Assembly (NCBI RefSeq): GCF_947496855.1
Contig: NZ_CANMED010000005.1
Coordinates: 496,001 to 560,000, forward strand
Origin: an uncultured Aquimarina sp.
Lineage (GTDB): Bacteria > Bacteroidota > Bacteroidia > Flavobacteriales > Flavobacteriaceae
Length of the DNA stretch: 64,000 nucleotides
Reading direction: 5' to 3'
Positions 9,488 through 19,669 of this stretch are shown piece after piece. The translations under genes and the position numbers were made by a program. Each line of letters begins with the position of its first letter. Position 1 is the stretch's first letter. The notes beneath the pieces were generated by a model. That model saw only the letters and a list, made by a program, of their open reading frames with translations. It was not told the DNA's origin and made no database searches.

Positions 9488-9510
9488 TTTATATACTTTT
9501 CAAAGAAATG

Positions 9511-10356
9511 TTATTTTATTTTAGAATTTAGATGCGCTATATTTTTTGGTACAAGATCTACTGACGCGGCATTATAGTCATGGTATATTACCTCTCCTGT
9601 ATATCCATCAATAACTTCAACAAACTTCTCTTTTGCAGCATTAGTAGACATTAAATAATAAAAACTCTCTTTAGCATTTAATATTTTACTCTGCAAACTC
9701 TTCCTGTCAATATATTCATATTTCCAAGAATACTCTTGAAAAAGCTTATCTGAATTCTTTTTATCAACTAGCTTTTTTTTCCTTGGATGAAATCTCATTT
9801 TTATTTCTTCAGGAACAAACAGCGTTTTTTCTTTTAAATCTGCTAATTTTTCTGAGTTTTCGTGGTTTCCATAAAATCCATGTTTCTCATTTTTTAAAAG
9901 TAACCTATTAACTTCTATTAATTGATTTTTAAGATAACCAAGACCATAATTAATGCTTAGATATATCTTAGCCATATTTTTAGTTTTCTTTTTACCATCT
10001 TTAATGTGGTATTTTAGGCTGTAGTAGTTCCTAGTAAAAGTACTAAAAGAAAACCAATCATTGGCAGAGCCTGCACTTAAAGTACGACTAAAAGAACGGA
10101 ATGAAAACACAGTATACTTAGTATTTCTATCATAATCTTTATACTCTTCAGTAGATACAACCTTAAAATCATTAAAAGACCAAACTTCTTGAAGTACTTT
10201 CTCTAAAGAATCCTTTTCATAAATATCGAGAACAAAAAGAGTAGTTCTATTTTTAAGATCTTCATACTCTTCTTTTTCAAAATCCTAAGTAGATACTTGA
10301 GCAAGTAAAGAACTACTTATTAAGTATATACAAACCAATACTAAACTATTTCTCAT
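9511..10356 (-). pseudogene. Secreted protein gene interrupted by an amber codon
   Basis: The frame from ATG at 10354-10356 to the stop at 9511 is 282 codons and has a single in-frame TAG at 10285-10287 (codon 24). Codons 1-20 encode a clear signal peptide (MRNSLVLVCIYLISSSLLAQ), and the frame continues smoothly after the TAG, so the gene was recently intact. The part after codon 82 alone would give a 199-residue product lacking the signal peptide. The mature region is rich in K, Y and S with no recognised domain. It lies between the atpG terminator and the atpG remnant, so it is probably a passenger brought in with that rearrangement. A sequencing error at 10285-10287 is the main alternative. 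Confidence 0.75.
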
Positions 10357-10385
10357 AACGCAAATTATTAAAATCTACTTAATAT

Positions 10386-10429
10386 AACATAAAAAGGTCT
10401 TGTAATTAATTACAAGACCTTTTTATGTT
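10386..10429. terminator. Perfect palindromic terminator after atpG
   Basis: A 44-base perfect palindrome (two 22-base arms, A-rich outer end and T-rich outer end) starts 15 bases beyond the atpG stop codon. With T-runs within both outer arms it can end transcription from either side. Confidence 0.88.
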
Positions 10430-10443
10430 TCAAATTAATATTA

Positions 10444-11307
10444 TTAATTATTCAATGCTTCTGCGCCACCTACGATCTCCAAGATCTCATTAGTAATAGA
10501 AGCTTGTCTTGCTTTGTTATATTGTAATTTAAGAGCGTCTCTTAGCTCTGTTGCATTATCAGTAGCCTTATGCATCGCTGTCATACGAGCTCCGTGCTCT
10601 GAAGCAAAAGAATCACGAATTGCTTTATACAATTGTGTTTTGAGTGACTTAGGAATCAATTGCTCCACTATCTCTTCTTTAGATGGCTCAAAAATATAAT
10701 CTAAATTAGCGTTTGCCTCACCACCTTCAATAGGCTTAATTGGCAGAAATTGCTCCGTAGTTACTATCTGAGTAGCAGCATTTTTAAACTTATTATACAC
10801 CACTACAATTTTATCATAAGAACCATCCATAAACAACTCCATTAGCTCTTCTGCAATATCAGCAACATTAGCAAATGTAAGATGGTCAAAAACTTCACTT
10901 TTATTAGCAACTATAGTATGTGTTTTAGACACGATATCATTTACCTTTTTACCTATGGTAATAAAGTCAACTTGTTTTCCTTCGTACACATTATTATACA
11001 ACTCTCTCGAAGCTTTTATAATATTTGTATTAAAAGCACCAGCCAAACCACGATTAGAAGCAATTGCCACTACTAATACTTTATTTACCTCACGCTGATC
11101 AGCATATGAACTTGCACTATCCCCTTCTAGAGAAGCACTAAGACTCTGTAATAATTCGGTAAGTTTATCTGCGTAAGGACGCATAGCGGTGATTGCCATC
11201 TGCGCCTTATTCAACTTTGCAGCCGATACCATTTTCATGGCACTGGTAATTTGCATCGTTGAGGATACAGAGGTAATTCTACTACGTAATTCTTTTAAAT
11301 TTGCCAT
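10444..11307 (-). CDS. atpG: F1F0 ATP synthase γ subunit
   Basis: 287 residues, normal length. The N-terminal MANLKELRSRITSVSSTMQI and the C-terminal helix with LKLQYNKARQASIT are the conserved coiled-coil ends that form the central rotating shaft inside the α3β3 ring. It is the last gene of atpBEFHAG; atpD and atpC are absent, as is usual in Bacteroidetes where they lie elsewhere. A hairpin at 11391-11426 separates it from atpA and a perfect palindromic terminator follows it. A diverged copy of its last codons lies at 9384-9487. Confidence 0.97.
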   Translation of the reverse strand: MANLKELRSRITSVSSTMQITSAMKMVSAAKLNKAQMAITAMRPYADKLTELLQSLSASLEGDSASSYADQREVNKVLVVAIASNRGLAGAFNTNIIKASRELYNNVYEGKQVDFITIGKKVNDIVSKTHTIVANKSEVFDHLTFANVADIAEELMELFMDGSYDKIVVVYNKFKNAATQIVTTEQFLPIKPIEGGEANANLDYIFEPSKEEIVEQLIPKSLKTQLYKAIRDSFASEHGARMTAMHKATDNATELRDALKLQYNKARQASITNEILEIVGGAEALNN

Positions 11308-11390
11308 TTTTCTTAGTATTGAGTATTGATTAAATCGTACTTAGTACTTTCTAAAACAATACCTTTCTAATAGTATAACTTTAATAAAAC

Positions 11391-11426
11391 ACAGAATATC
11401 GAGATTTTAAAATCTTGATATTCTGT
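11391..11426 (-). promoter_or_regulatory. Hairpin between atpA and atpG
   Basis: Two 18-base arms (11391-11408 and 11409-11426) pair with one mismatch and essentially no spacer, beginning 9 bases after the atpA stop. The following minus-strand sequence is only mildly T-rich, so it may be a partial terminator or an mRNA-stabilising structure. Confidence 0.6.
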
Positions 11427-11434
11427 ACCAAATA

Positions 11435-13012
11435 TTATTTATATTTTGCTGAAATCTCTTTACAAGCTGAAAGTAATACATCTGTTACTTCATCTGTTAA
11501 TTTTCCAGCTTTCAAAGTGTCTAGGGTATCTCTGTGCTTTGCATTAAGATATTCTATAAAGTCACTTTCGAATTCTTTGATCTTATTTACAGGAACATCT
11601 CTTAATAAGTTCTTAGATCCTGCATAGATGATTGCAATCTGATCTTCTACTGTATAAGGATCATTTTGAGCTTGTTTCAAGATCTCTACGTTACGCTTAC
11701 CTTTTTCAATAACGTTTAAGGTAGCTGCATCAAGGTCAGAACCAAACTTAGCAAATGCCTCTAGTTCACGAAACTGTGCTTGATCAAGTTTTAAAGTACC
11801 TGCTACTTTCTTCATTGATTTAATCTGTGCAGATCCACCAACACGAGATACAGAAATACCTACGTTAATTGCCGGACGAACACCTGAATTAAATAAATCA
11901 GATGTTAAGAATATCTGACCATCAGTAATCGAAATTACATTGGTTGGGATATATGCTGATACATCACCTGCTTGCGTTTCGATAATTGGCAAGGCAGTTA
12001 ATGATCCACCACCTTTTACTTTATCTTTTAAAGAATCAGGAAGATCATTCATATCTTTTGCAATACTATCATCCGCAATTACTTTTGCAGCACGCTCTAA
12101 TAATCTAGAGTGAAGATAGAATACATCTCCAGGATATGCCTCACGTCCTGGTGGACGACGTAATAACAATGATACCTCACGGTATGCTACTGCTTGCTTA
12201 GATAAATCATCATAAATAATCAAAGCTGGGCGACCTGTATCACGGAAATACTCACCGATCGCAGCACCTGCAAATGGAGCATACACCTGCATTGGAGCAG
12301 GATCAGAAGCATTAGCTGCAACAATAGTTGTATATGCCAATGCACCTTTTTCTTCTAATACTTTAGCAATTAATGCAACAGTTGATGCCTTCTGACCAAT
12401 AGCCACATATATACAATATACCGGCTCACCAGCATCATAAAATTCTTTTTGATTTAAGATTGTATCAATACAAACTGTTGTTTTTCCAGTCTGACGGTCA
12501 CCGATTACCAACTCTCGTTGTCCTCTACCGATTGGCACCATCGCATCAATTGACTTGATTCCTGTTTGTAATGGCTCAGTTACTGGCTGACGAAAAACTA
12601 CACCAGGCGCTTTACGCTCCAATGGCATTTCGAAAGTTTCACCTTCTATCGCACCTTTACCGTCTATTGGATTACCTAAGGTATCCACTACACGACCTAC
12701 GATTCCTTCTCCAACATTGATCGAAGCAATTCTTTGTGTACGTTTTACAGTTACACCTTCTTTTACTTCTGTTGAAGAACCTAAAAGTACTACCCCAACA
12801 TTATCTTCCTCAAGATTTAGTACAATTCCTTCTAATCCAGATTCGAATTCTACTAATTCTCCATACTGAACGTTAGACAATCCGTATACTCTGGCGATAC
12901 CATCACCAATCTGTAATACTGTACCTACTTCTTCTAGTGAAGCTGTAGCCTCAAATCCAGATAATTGTTGTTTTAATATTGCTGATACTTCAGCAGGATT
13001 CACCTCTGCCAT
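11435..13012 (-). CDS. atpA: F1F0 ATP synthase α subunit
   Basis: 525 residues from the start chosen here (ATG 13010-13012, [10 protein letters not shown]); the frame is open 9 codons further upstream, but that extension (MLIFVNYYK) is not conserved in the family. Walker A is GDRQTGKTT, followed by a normal nucleotide-binding domain and the conserved [15 protein letters not shown] segment, with a helical C-terminal domain. It forms the non-catalytic sites of the α3β3 hexamer on the cytoplasmic face. It lies 73 bases after atpH. Confidence 0.97.
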   Translation of the reverse strand: MAEVNPAEVSAILKQQLSGFEATASLEEVGTVLQIGDGIARVYGLSNVQYGELVEFESGLEGIVLNLEEDNVGVVLLGSSTEVKEGVTVKRTQRIASINVGEGIVGRVVDTLGNPIDGKGAIEGETFEMPLERKAPGVVFRQPVTEPLQTGIKSIDAMVPIGRGQRELVIGDRQTGKTTVCIDTILNQKEFYDAGEPVYCIYVAIGQKASTVALIAKVLEEKGALAYTTIVAANASDPAPMQVYAPFAGAAIGEYFRDTGRPALIIYDDLSKQAVAYREVSLLLRRPPGREAYPGDVFYLHSRLLERAAKVIADDSIAKDMNDLPDSLKDKVKGGGSLTALPIIETQAGDVSAYIPTNVISITDGQIFLTSDLFNSGVRPAINVGISVSRVGGSAQIKSMKKVAGTLKLDQAQFRELEAFAKFGSDLDAATLNVIEKGKRNVEILKQAQNDPYTVEDQIAIIYAGSKNLLRDVPVNKIKEFESDFIEYLNAKHRDTLDTLKAGKLTDEVTDVLLSACKEISAKYK

Positions 13013-13085
13013 TTTATAATAGTTTACAAAAATGAGCATTGATACTCATTCTCTTATTATTAAATTTATATTAATAAAGTAATTA

Positions 13086-13613
13086 TTAATTACTCAATTC
13101 TCTTTTTAAACTTGTTAGTTTATTAGCTATACTTGCATTATACTGCAAATCTCCTACTCTAAGAATAAATCCGCCAATGATACTTTTATCAACAACATTT
13201 TCTATAGTAGCCTCATTACCTGTTAATTCTTTTACTTTCGCCTGCACCAAAGTACTTAGCGCTTCATTTAAAGGAATTGCTGTAGTCACTTTAGCTAACT
13301 GAGTATTGTTTAACTGATCCAATAAAACAATGTATTGCTTAGCAACATCGTCTAGCAAATCAACCCTTTTATTTGTAATTAACGTATCAAAAAGTTTTTG
13401 TGTAAGATCTCCAGTACTTTTGAAAACCTCTCGCAAAGAAGCTAACTTTACTTCACTTTTTATCAAAGGACTATTTAATACCATTCTGAGCTCGGCACTA
13501 CCGTCTATAGTAGCGATAATACTTTGCATATCTTTCTGAACATCCTCAGTGGCTTTTTTATCTTGAGCTAAACTCAAAACTGCCTTCGCATAACGTATTG
13601 CTGCTCTACTCAT
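13086..13613 (-). CDS. atpH: F1F0 ATP synthase δ subunit
   Basis: 175 residues. Starts SRAAIRYAKAVLSLA, matching the conserved N-terminal helix of δ/OSCP, and ends with GGFILRVGDLQYNASI, the conserved C-terminal δ signature (G-G-x-x-x-x-V-G-D). The protein joins the top of F1 to the peripheral b stalk. It lies 7 bases after atpF and before atpA in the usual order. Confidence 0.95.
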   Translation of the reverse strand: MSRAAIRYAKAVLSLAQDKKATEDVQKDMQSIIATIDGSAELRMVLNSPLIKSEVKLASLREVFKSTGDLTQKLFDTLITNKRVDLLDDVAKQYIVLLDQLNNTQLAKVTTAIPLNEALSTLVQAKVKELTGNEATIENVVDKSIIGGFILRVGDLQYNASIANKLTSLKRELSN

Positions 13614-13620
13614 CTTTTGA

Positions 13621-14121
13621 TTAGTTTAAGGTAACATCTCCTAACATAGACTGTACCAACGCTAGTTGCTTGTCTTTGTCAGCTAATTCTTGTCTTACTA
13701 CTTTTTCTGCTATCTCTATAGAAAGTCCTGCAACTTGACTCTTAATATCAGCAATCGCCGCTTTCTTTTCGCTCTGGATTGTTACTTGCGCCTGAGCAAC
13801 TATTTTGTCTGCTTCTGCTTGTGCTTCAGATTTTGCATCTGCAATCATATTCTCTTTCAGTTGTCTTGCTTCTTTAAGCATTCCATCTCTTTCTGCACGA
13901 GCTTCGTTAAGGATACGCTCATTATCAGCCTGAAGGTTTTGCATTTCTTTTCTAGCTGCTTCAGCAGACTCTAATGCATTTTTAATCCCTTCTTCTCTAT
14001 TATTTAAAGAATCCAAAATTGGTTTCCAAGCATACTTTCTTAATAAAAACAGCAATACCAAAAGTATTAATGCTTGCCAGAAAAATAGTCCGAATGAAAA
14101 ATCGTTAATTAATTTATCCAT
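13621..14121 (-). CDS. atpF: F1F0 ATP synthase b subunit
   Basis: 166 residues. One N-terminal transmembrane segment (FGLFFWQALILLVLLFLL, residues ~10-27) is followed by a long charged coiled coil rich in A, E, K and Q, the standard form of the peripheral stalk. It comes after atpE with an unusually long 92-base gap that contains a strong hairpin, and 7 bases before atpH. Confidence 0.95.
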   Translation of the reverse strand: MDKLINDFSFGLFFWQALILLVLLFLLRKYAWKPILDSLNNREEGIKNALESAEAARKEMQNLQADNERILNEARAERDGMLKEARQLKENMIADAKSEAQAEADKIVAQAQVTIQSEKKAAIADIKSQVAGLSIEIAEKVVRQELADKDKQLALVQSMLGDVTLN

Positions 14122-14167
14122 TTCTTTTATACTTATTAGTGTGTCTAATCTTTAATTTCTAAATGGT

Positions 14168-14204
14168 AAATATCACTTTCAACCAACCGTTGAAAGTGAT
14201 ATTT
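14168..14204 (-). promoter_or_regulatory. Strong hairpin between atpE and atpF
   Basis: Two perfect 16-base arms (14168-14183 and 14189-14204) around a 5-base loop, starting 10 bases after the atpE stop. No T-run follows on the minus strand, so it does not look like an ordinary terminator. It may protect the 3' end of an atpBE message or mark a processing site. Confidence 0.7.
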
Positions 14205-14213
14205 TCTAATTTC

Positions 14214-15529
<1,316 letters not shown>

Positions 15530-15562
15530 TCTAGGTCAGATTTCGGTTCCTAAATTTCGGTG

Positions 15563-15570
15563 CAAATGTA
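15563..15570 (-). promoter_or_regulatory. Promoter -7 box for the atp operon
   Basis: TACATTTG on the minus strand matches the Bacteroidetes -7 consensus TAnnTTTG and lies 34 bases upstream of atpB, after the terminator of the preceding operon. No clear -33 TTTG at standard spacing. Confidence 0.6.
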
Positions 15571-15616
15571 CATAATTATGTTAGATTCTTAAACTATTTT
15601 AGGCAAATAAGTTTAT

Positions 15617-15657
15617 CGAAAAAAATAAAAAAATAAATAACTGATAATCAGTTATTT
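15617..15657 (-). terminator. Intrinsic terminator of the sprE-bactofilin-atpZ operon
   Basis: Arms 15635-15644 and 15648-15657 form a perfect 10-base stem with a 3-base loop that overlaps the stop codon of the DUF6168 gene. A long T-rich tract (complement of 15617-15634) follows on the minus strand. Confidence 0.8.
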
Positions 15658-16032
15658 GTGATTGTTTAGTAATTTGGCTATATAATATATTTCCAAAGAC
15701 AAGCATACTAAATAGGGTATAAAGAAATCCAAGAATGCACTTTTATTAATTTCTATGTTATTCATCTTTATTAGAGCAAGAAAAATACCAGTTTTCACAA
15801 AACTTCCTACCAGAAAGATAAAACCTATCTGATCTTTATATTTTTTACTAAGTAAGATTATTGTTAAAGTAAAAACAAAGGTAAAAGCAGCGTTAAACTT
15901 ATAAGATAGATTAACAATTTCAATATTTCTCCCAACAACGAAATGATTAATAATCAACGCCTTATGAGCCAAATACCCACCTAATACTATTATTATAAAA
16001 AACATTGTAAATCTTACTAAATTCTGAAGCAT
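15652..16032 (-). CDS. DUF6168-type small membrane protein
   Basis: 126 residues with four predicted membrane segments (near residues 7-27, 42-61, 70-88 and 98-118) and few charged residues between them. It matches the DUF6168 family found beside ATP synthase genes in flavobacteria (from memory). Its place after atpZ and before atpB is where other bacteria carry the AtpI assembly factor, so it may do a similar job; this is an inference from position. Its stop codon lies inside the terminator stem. Confidence 0.7.
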   Translation of the reverse strand: MLQNLVRFTMFFIIIVLGGYLAHKALIINHFVVGRNIEIVNLSYKFNAAFTFVFTLTIILLSKKYKDQIGFIFLVGSFVKTGIFLALIKMNNIEINKSAFLDFFIPYLVCLSLEIYYIAKLLNNHK

Positions 16033-16078
16033 ACTGTTGAATTATATTTTGCAAAGAAAACAAATTATGCTACATAGT

Positions 16079-16318
16079 TTAATTAGACCTGTTAATTTTA
16101 TTCAGTTGTTTAATAACTAAATATAATGAAGAAGCTACTCCTAAAAGAACAAATATTATTGTTAACCATTTCTCTTGAAATCCATAATAAGCGTCTAATT
16201 TTTCGCCTATGTATGCAAATAAAAATATAGTGGCCCCCATCTGAAAAGCTATACCAGTTAGGATAGCAAATTTTCTAAGCTGACTTCCCTTGTCCTTGCT
16301 GTCCTTGTTTTTGTCCAT
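16079..16318 (-). CDS. AtpZ/AtpI family protein
   Basis: 79 residues from the start used here (MDKNKDSKDKGSQ, ATG 16316-16318); the upstream in-frame ATG at 16348 would add ten residues lying deep in the bactofilin gene and looks less likely. Two membrane helices (FAILTGIAFQMGATIFLFAYIG and ILFVLLGVASSLYLVI region) with a G-x-x-x-D turn between them (GEKLDAYYG) fit the AtpZ family, linked to F-type ATPases and possibly to magnesium or calcium transport. The reading frame overlaps the 3' end of the bactofilin gene by 44 bases. Confidence 0.85.
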   Translation of the reverse strand: MDKNKDSKDKGSQLRKFAILTGIAFQMGATIFLFAYIGEKLDAYYGFQEKWLTIIFVLLGVASSLYLVIKQLNKINRSN

Positions 16319-16709
16319 CTTGTTTACCTCCAAGAGATTTAACGCCACCCTTCATCACACAAGATGCATTGAACGTTGCTCCAGGTTCTACAGCTAGTTT
16401 ACCAACAGAAACTTCACCTTCAATATGCGCTGTTGGTTTTAGCGATAAGGTGCCAGATATTACAAGGTTACCTGAAAATTTACCTTCGAAATCAGCATCA
16501 GAACACTCTAATGTTCCCTGAATAAAACCTGATTTTCCGACTACTACTTTTCCTGTAGTCTTAAAAGTTCCCTCTATGGTACCTTCTACTCTAAAACCGC
16601 CTTCGGAAATAACATCTCCTACAATTTTAGTTCCTTCTGAAATTTTGTTCTGATTTCTGGAAAAATCAGTTAAAGCTTGATCTTTTCCTTTCTTGTTGTC
16701 TGAAAACAT
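16275..16709 (-). CDS. Bactofilin (polymer-forming cytoskeletal protein)
   Basis: 144 residues. The centre is a run of short β-helix repeats (TKIVGDVISEGGFRVEGTIEG, VVVGKSGFIQGTLE, NLVISGTLSLKPTAHIEGEV) typical of bactofilins, which polymerise into filaments without nucleotide and help place envelope machinery. The N-terminus is short and polar, and the C-terminal tail is G, Q and K rich (GKQDGQKQGQQGQGKSA), partly because the same DNA also encodes the AtpZ start. It follows sprE by 22 bases. Confidence 0.9.
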   Translation of the reverse strand: MFSDNKKGKDQALTDFSRNQNKISEGTKIVGDVISEGGFRVEGTIEGTFKTTGKVVVGKSGFIQGTLECSDADFEGKFSGNLVISGTLSLKPTAHIEGEVSVGKLAVEPGATFNASCVMKGGVKSLGGKQDGQKQGQQGQGKSA

Positions 16710-16731
16710 ATTACTGGGGGGATTAAAATTA

Positions 16732-19356
16732 TTATTCTGATTTAGGTTCCAAATATTTATCCAGATTCTTATGTATCTGGATAATTCTATAATTAGGTGA
16801 TGCTACTATAAAAAATTCTTTGTTCACCTTTTCATAGTACTTCTTTTTTCTATTCCATTTTGTAAGATCTACTCCTCTTGTATCTTCTATTTTACCTATA
16901 ATTAAAAGTTCCGCCATACCTTCTGCACCTAGTTTATCTCTTTTGGTATGAATTACTACAAACTGCTGATCTTTATTATAAACATCTAAAGAAACTTTCA
17001 TTCTATCATATCTAAGATCTTTTACAATTGCCTCTAGCCGTTCCTTCAACTCTTGTGCCTGATTATCTCCAAATCTGGTATATGCATATACCAGTTTATG
17101 GTTTTTTTCCTCTTCTATACCTTGTTCAAAATCACTGTTTTGAATTTGAGGAATCGTAGTTTGATAAATTAATTGTGCTTTTTTGCCTTCAGGACTTTGT
17201 GGATAATTTAGTGAGACATAGTTCAAAGCTTCTTTATAAGCCTCAAATCCTTTATAACGACCAATTGCCTGTGCTTTTAATAATTCAAATTTCGAAACAA
17301 AATCTTCTCCACCAAACTTAGTAATTAACTCTTCACTTTCTTTAATCACCGAAGCATATTTCTGATTTTTAAAATCCTTATACAATCTATTATACATAGA
17401 TTCTGGACTGTTTTGATCGTTCTTTAATTCCTCATCAGGGTTTTGAAGAATTTTTGCGTAACGAGAATCCCCATGCGTATTAATGATATCCTGTTTAAGT
17501 TCATTTGATTTTGTTATATCTCCTTGTAAAAGATATATTTTATACAAATTATATTTAGAAGGGACTATTAAGCGTTCTTCGGGATTACTCTTTAAGAGAT
17601 CTTCAAACTTATCTATAGACAATCCATACTCCTGAAACTTCTCTTTATAAATAACACCTAATTGATAATATGCAAAATTTCTGTCGGTTTGTAAACTATC
17701 TAAAACTACCTGGTCCGTTGGCAATTGCGTGATATATGTTTGTGGATCGAACGTAGGATCTGTATCTATAGAGTATTCTTCTTGTTCAGTCTGCTCTACA
17801 TTAGATACAGCGCTAGGATTCGTGATGCTGGAAATTCTCCAATTATCCTGTAATTCTCGATTCCCAAAAGTTCTTTTGAAAGCAGTTTTTCCATAAGCTA
17901 CTGTAGTAGGGTTATAAAAATAAAATGTTCCTCCTTCTTCCTGATTCGGACCACTGCTATTTCCTAATCCTGCTCTTGGTTGACTAAATCGTTGCTCATT
18001 AGGAAGCTCCCCTTTTATTCTTGCGATTTCTGCTGCTTCCTGAGCAGCAATGGCTTCTGCCTTTATTTTTTCTGTATACTCTGAGTAGTATGCCGTTCTT
18101 TCTTCTGGAGACATTGCTACCACCGATAGAATACTATCGTTCGTCTTTGCAATTCCTTCGTATAAAATAACATCATCCAGATTTATTCTTTTCTTTTTAA
18201 GAACGCGATATTTTTTAGAATCTACTACCATGCGCTCCAGTGTGCTATCATAATAAGCACCCGCAATAGCATATTCTTTATTGTCAAATTTAATATCACC
18301 TAATGCTTTATAGTTCAGTGATTCAAGATGCTTATCTTCAGACTTAGTTCTTAGTGATTTGTTATAATTCTCAACCGCTAAATCAATAGAATCCAATGTA
18401 TTAAAATATACTGCTTTCTGATTATAAATTTTATCAAGGAATGGTCTATTCTCTCTGTTTTCCTGCAGATCAGTAAGTAATTCGAGAAATTCTACTTTAT
18501 TTCCTGTTTCATAGTTAAAATTTCTTGCCTTCGCCATATAGGCATTAAGCATATATCGCCTAGCGGTTTTTCTATTGAGATCAATAACTTGATCAAAAGC
18601 ATAATTAGCACTGTCTTTATAGCCTAGTCGATTAAGAAGCTGACCCTTTATGTATAAGTACCTTCCTTTTTCCTCATTATTCTTAGAATGGATAGCCGCT
18701 TTACTAATATATGTTACAGCAGAATCTTTTTGTTCCAAATTAATATAAGCCTGAGCGATCATAGCCACAGCGTCCGAATAGTCCTGAGCTTCCATATACT
18801 CTTCTTCTATCATCTTCATTAGATCCTCGACAGCTTTTTCATTATTATCCAAACGAAGATTCGTTTTTGCTTTCCAAACCTTAGCATGATTGATATTATT
18901 ACTAGTAGGATACTTATATAGTATATAATTAAAGGCTTCTAAGGCAGGGATAAAACGCTGTTCGTTATATCTCGCTTTTCCTAAAAGTAAAAAAGATTCA
19001 TCGATTTTAGGATTCCGTTCTCTGTCATCAATAAGCATACTATGCTTCTGAATTGCTTTTGCCGCTTTTTCCTCTGCTTTATCAAAATTTTGATTAAGTA
19101 CTTCGTTGGGTAGTCTAACATCCTCACTAACAATCAGCCTTTCTACCGGAAGTAGTTCCCAAAAATTATCATTATATGTTTGTACAATATCTTGTTTCCC
19201 TTTTTCGAAAGCAACTCTACCGTTATACAAGGTATTGTTTTTGGTAGTTACATCGTGCCAAGTCCTATTAGTCCATTTGTCTTTTTTACGAGAACAACTA
19301 AATCCAACTGCTATTAGGATAAGTACAACGATGATTTGTGATAATTTTCTGCTCAA
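16732..19356 (-). CDS. sprE: SprE/PorW-type lipoprotein of the type IX secretion system
   Basis: 874 residues, close to the length I recall for SprE. Lipobox GFSC (Cys 21), then many TPR units over most of the length (for example SFLLLGKARYNEQRFIPALEAF near 130). A central low-complexity linker is followed by the segment EEGGTFYFYNPTTVAYGK that is conserved in this family. SprE/PorW is an outer-membrane-associated lipoprotein needed for type IX secretion and for gliding in flavobacteria. It leads the operon with bactofilin, AtpZ and the DUF6168 protein. Confidence 0.88.
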   Translation of the reverse strand: MSRKLSQIIVVLILIAVGFSCSRKKDKWTNRTWHDVTTKNNTLYNGRVAFEKGKQDIVQTYNDNFWELLPVERLIVSEDVRLPNEVLNQNFDKAEEKAAKAIQKHSMLIDDRERNPKIDESFLLLGKARYNEQRFIPALEAFNYILYKYPTSNNINHAKVWKAKTNLRLDNNEKAVEDLMKMIEEEYMEAQDYSDAVAMIAQAYINLEQKDSAVTYISKAAIHSKNNEEKGRYLYIKGQLLNRLGYKDSANYAFDQVIDLNRKTARRYMLNAYMAKARNFNYETGNKVEFLELLTDLQENRENRPFLDKIYNQKAVYFNTLDSIDLAVENYNKSLRTKSEDKHLESLNYKALGDIKFDNKEYAIAGAYYDSTLERMVVDSKKYRVLKKKRINLDDVILYEGIAKTNDSILSVVAMSPEERTAYYSEYTEKIKAEAIAAQEAAEIARIKGELPNEQRFSQPRAGLGNSSGPNQEEGGTFYFYNPTTVAYGKTAFKRTFGNRELQDNWRISSITNPSAVSNVEQTEQEEYSIDTDPTFDPQTYITQLPTDQVVLDSLQTDRNFAYYQLGVIYKEKFQEYGLSIDKFEDLLKSNPEERLIVPSKYNLYKIYLLQGDITKSNELKQDIINTHGDSRYAKILQNPDEELKNDQNSPESMYNRLYKDFKNQKYASVIKESEELITKFGGEDFVSKFELLKAQAIGRYKGFEAYKEALNYVSLNYPQSPEGKKAQLIYQTTIPQIQNSDFEQGIEEEKNHKLVYAYTRFGDNQAQELKERLEAIVKDLRYDRMKVSLDVYNKDQQFVVIHTKRDKLGAEGMAELLIIGKIEDTRGVDLTKWNRKKKYYEKVNKEFFIVASPNYRIIQIHKNLDKYLEPKSE

Positions 19357-19417
19357 AATCTCAATAATTTATACGCTGATAACTTAAAAACTTGTGTTTT
19401 AGTGCATCAGAACGGCA

Positions 19418-19425
19418 CAAAAATA
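19418..19425 (-). promoter_or_regulatory. Promoter -7 box for sprE operon
   Basis: TATTTTTG on the minus strand fits TAnnTTTG and lies about 62 bases upstream of the sprE start. No clear -33 element. Confidence 0.45.
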
Positions 19426-19447
19426 ATGTGTGAGATGTAAAAATACA

Positions 19448-19548
19448 TTTCTTTCTGTAAAAAATAGGTTATTAACAACTTTTTCTCATTGGGTCAGTGA
19501 TTTTATTATATCTTCCAAAGTTGTTAACAATTTGCCTTTCAGAAAGAA
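19448..19548. repeat. Nested inverted repeats in the sprE upstream region
   Basis: Outer arms 19448-19457 and 19540-19548 are complementary at nine positions, and inner arms 19472-19482 and 19517-19527 are perfect 11-base complements (TTAACAACTTT). The spacer between the inner arms is 34 bases. The region 19357-19669 between two divergent genes holds this structure and the sprE promoter box and no gene. Confidence 0.65.
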
Positions 19549-19669
19549 GAACATCTTTCGATTTGTTTTGTCCTTCTAACATAATAAACAAAAAATCACC
19601 GGATACAGTGTATTACTACTATTTAGATTTATAGATCTTCGTGATTGGTTCTTAATTAATCTGAAAATC

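Noticed and set aside
11435..13039. atpA read from the first ATG at 13037-13039
   Set aside because: The extra nine residues (MLIFVNYYK) are not part of the family, while [10 protein letters not shown] at 13012 is; the start at 13012 was used.
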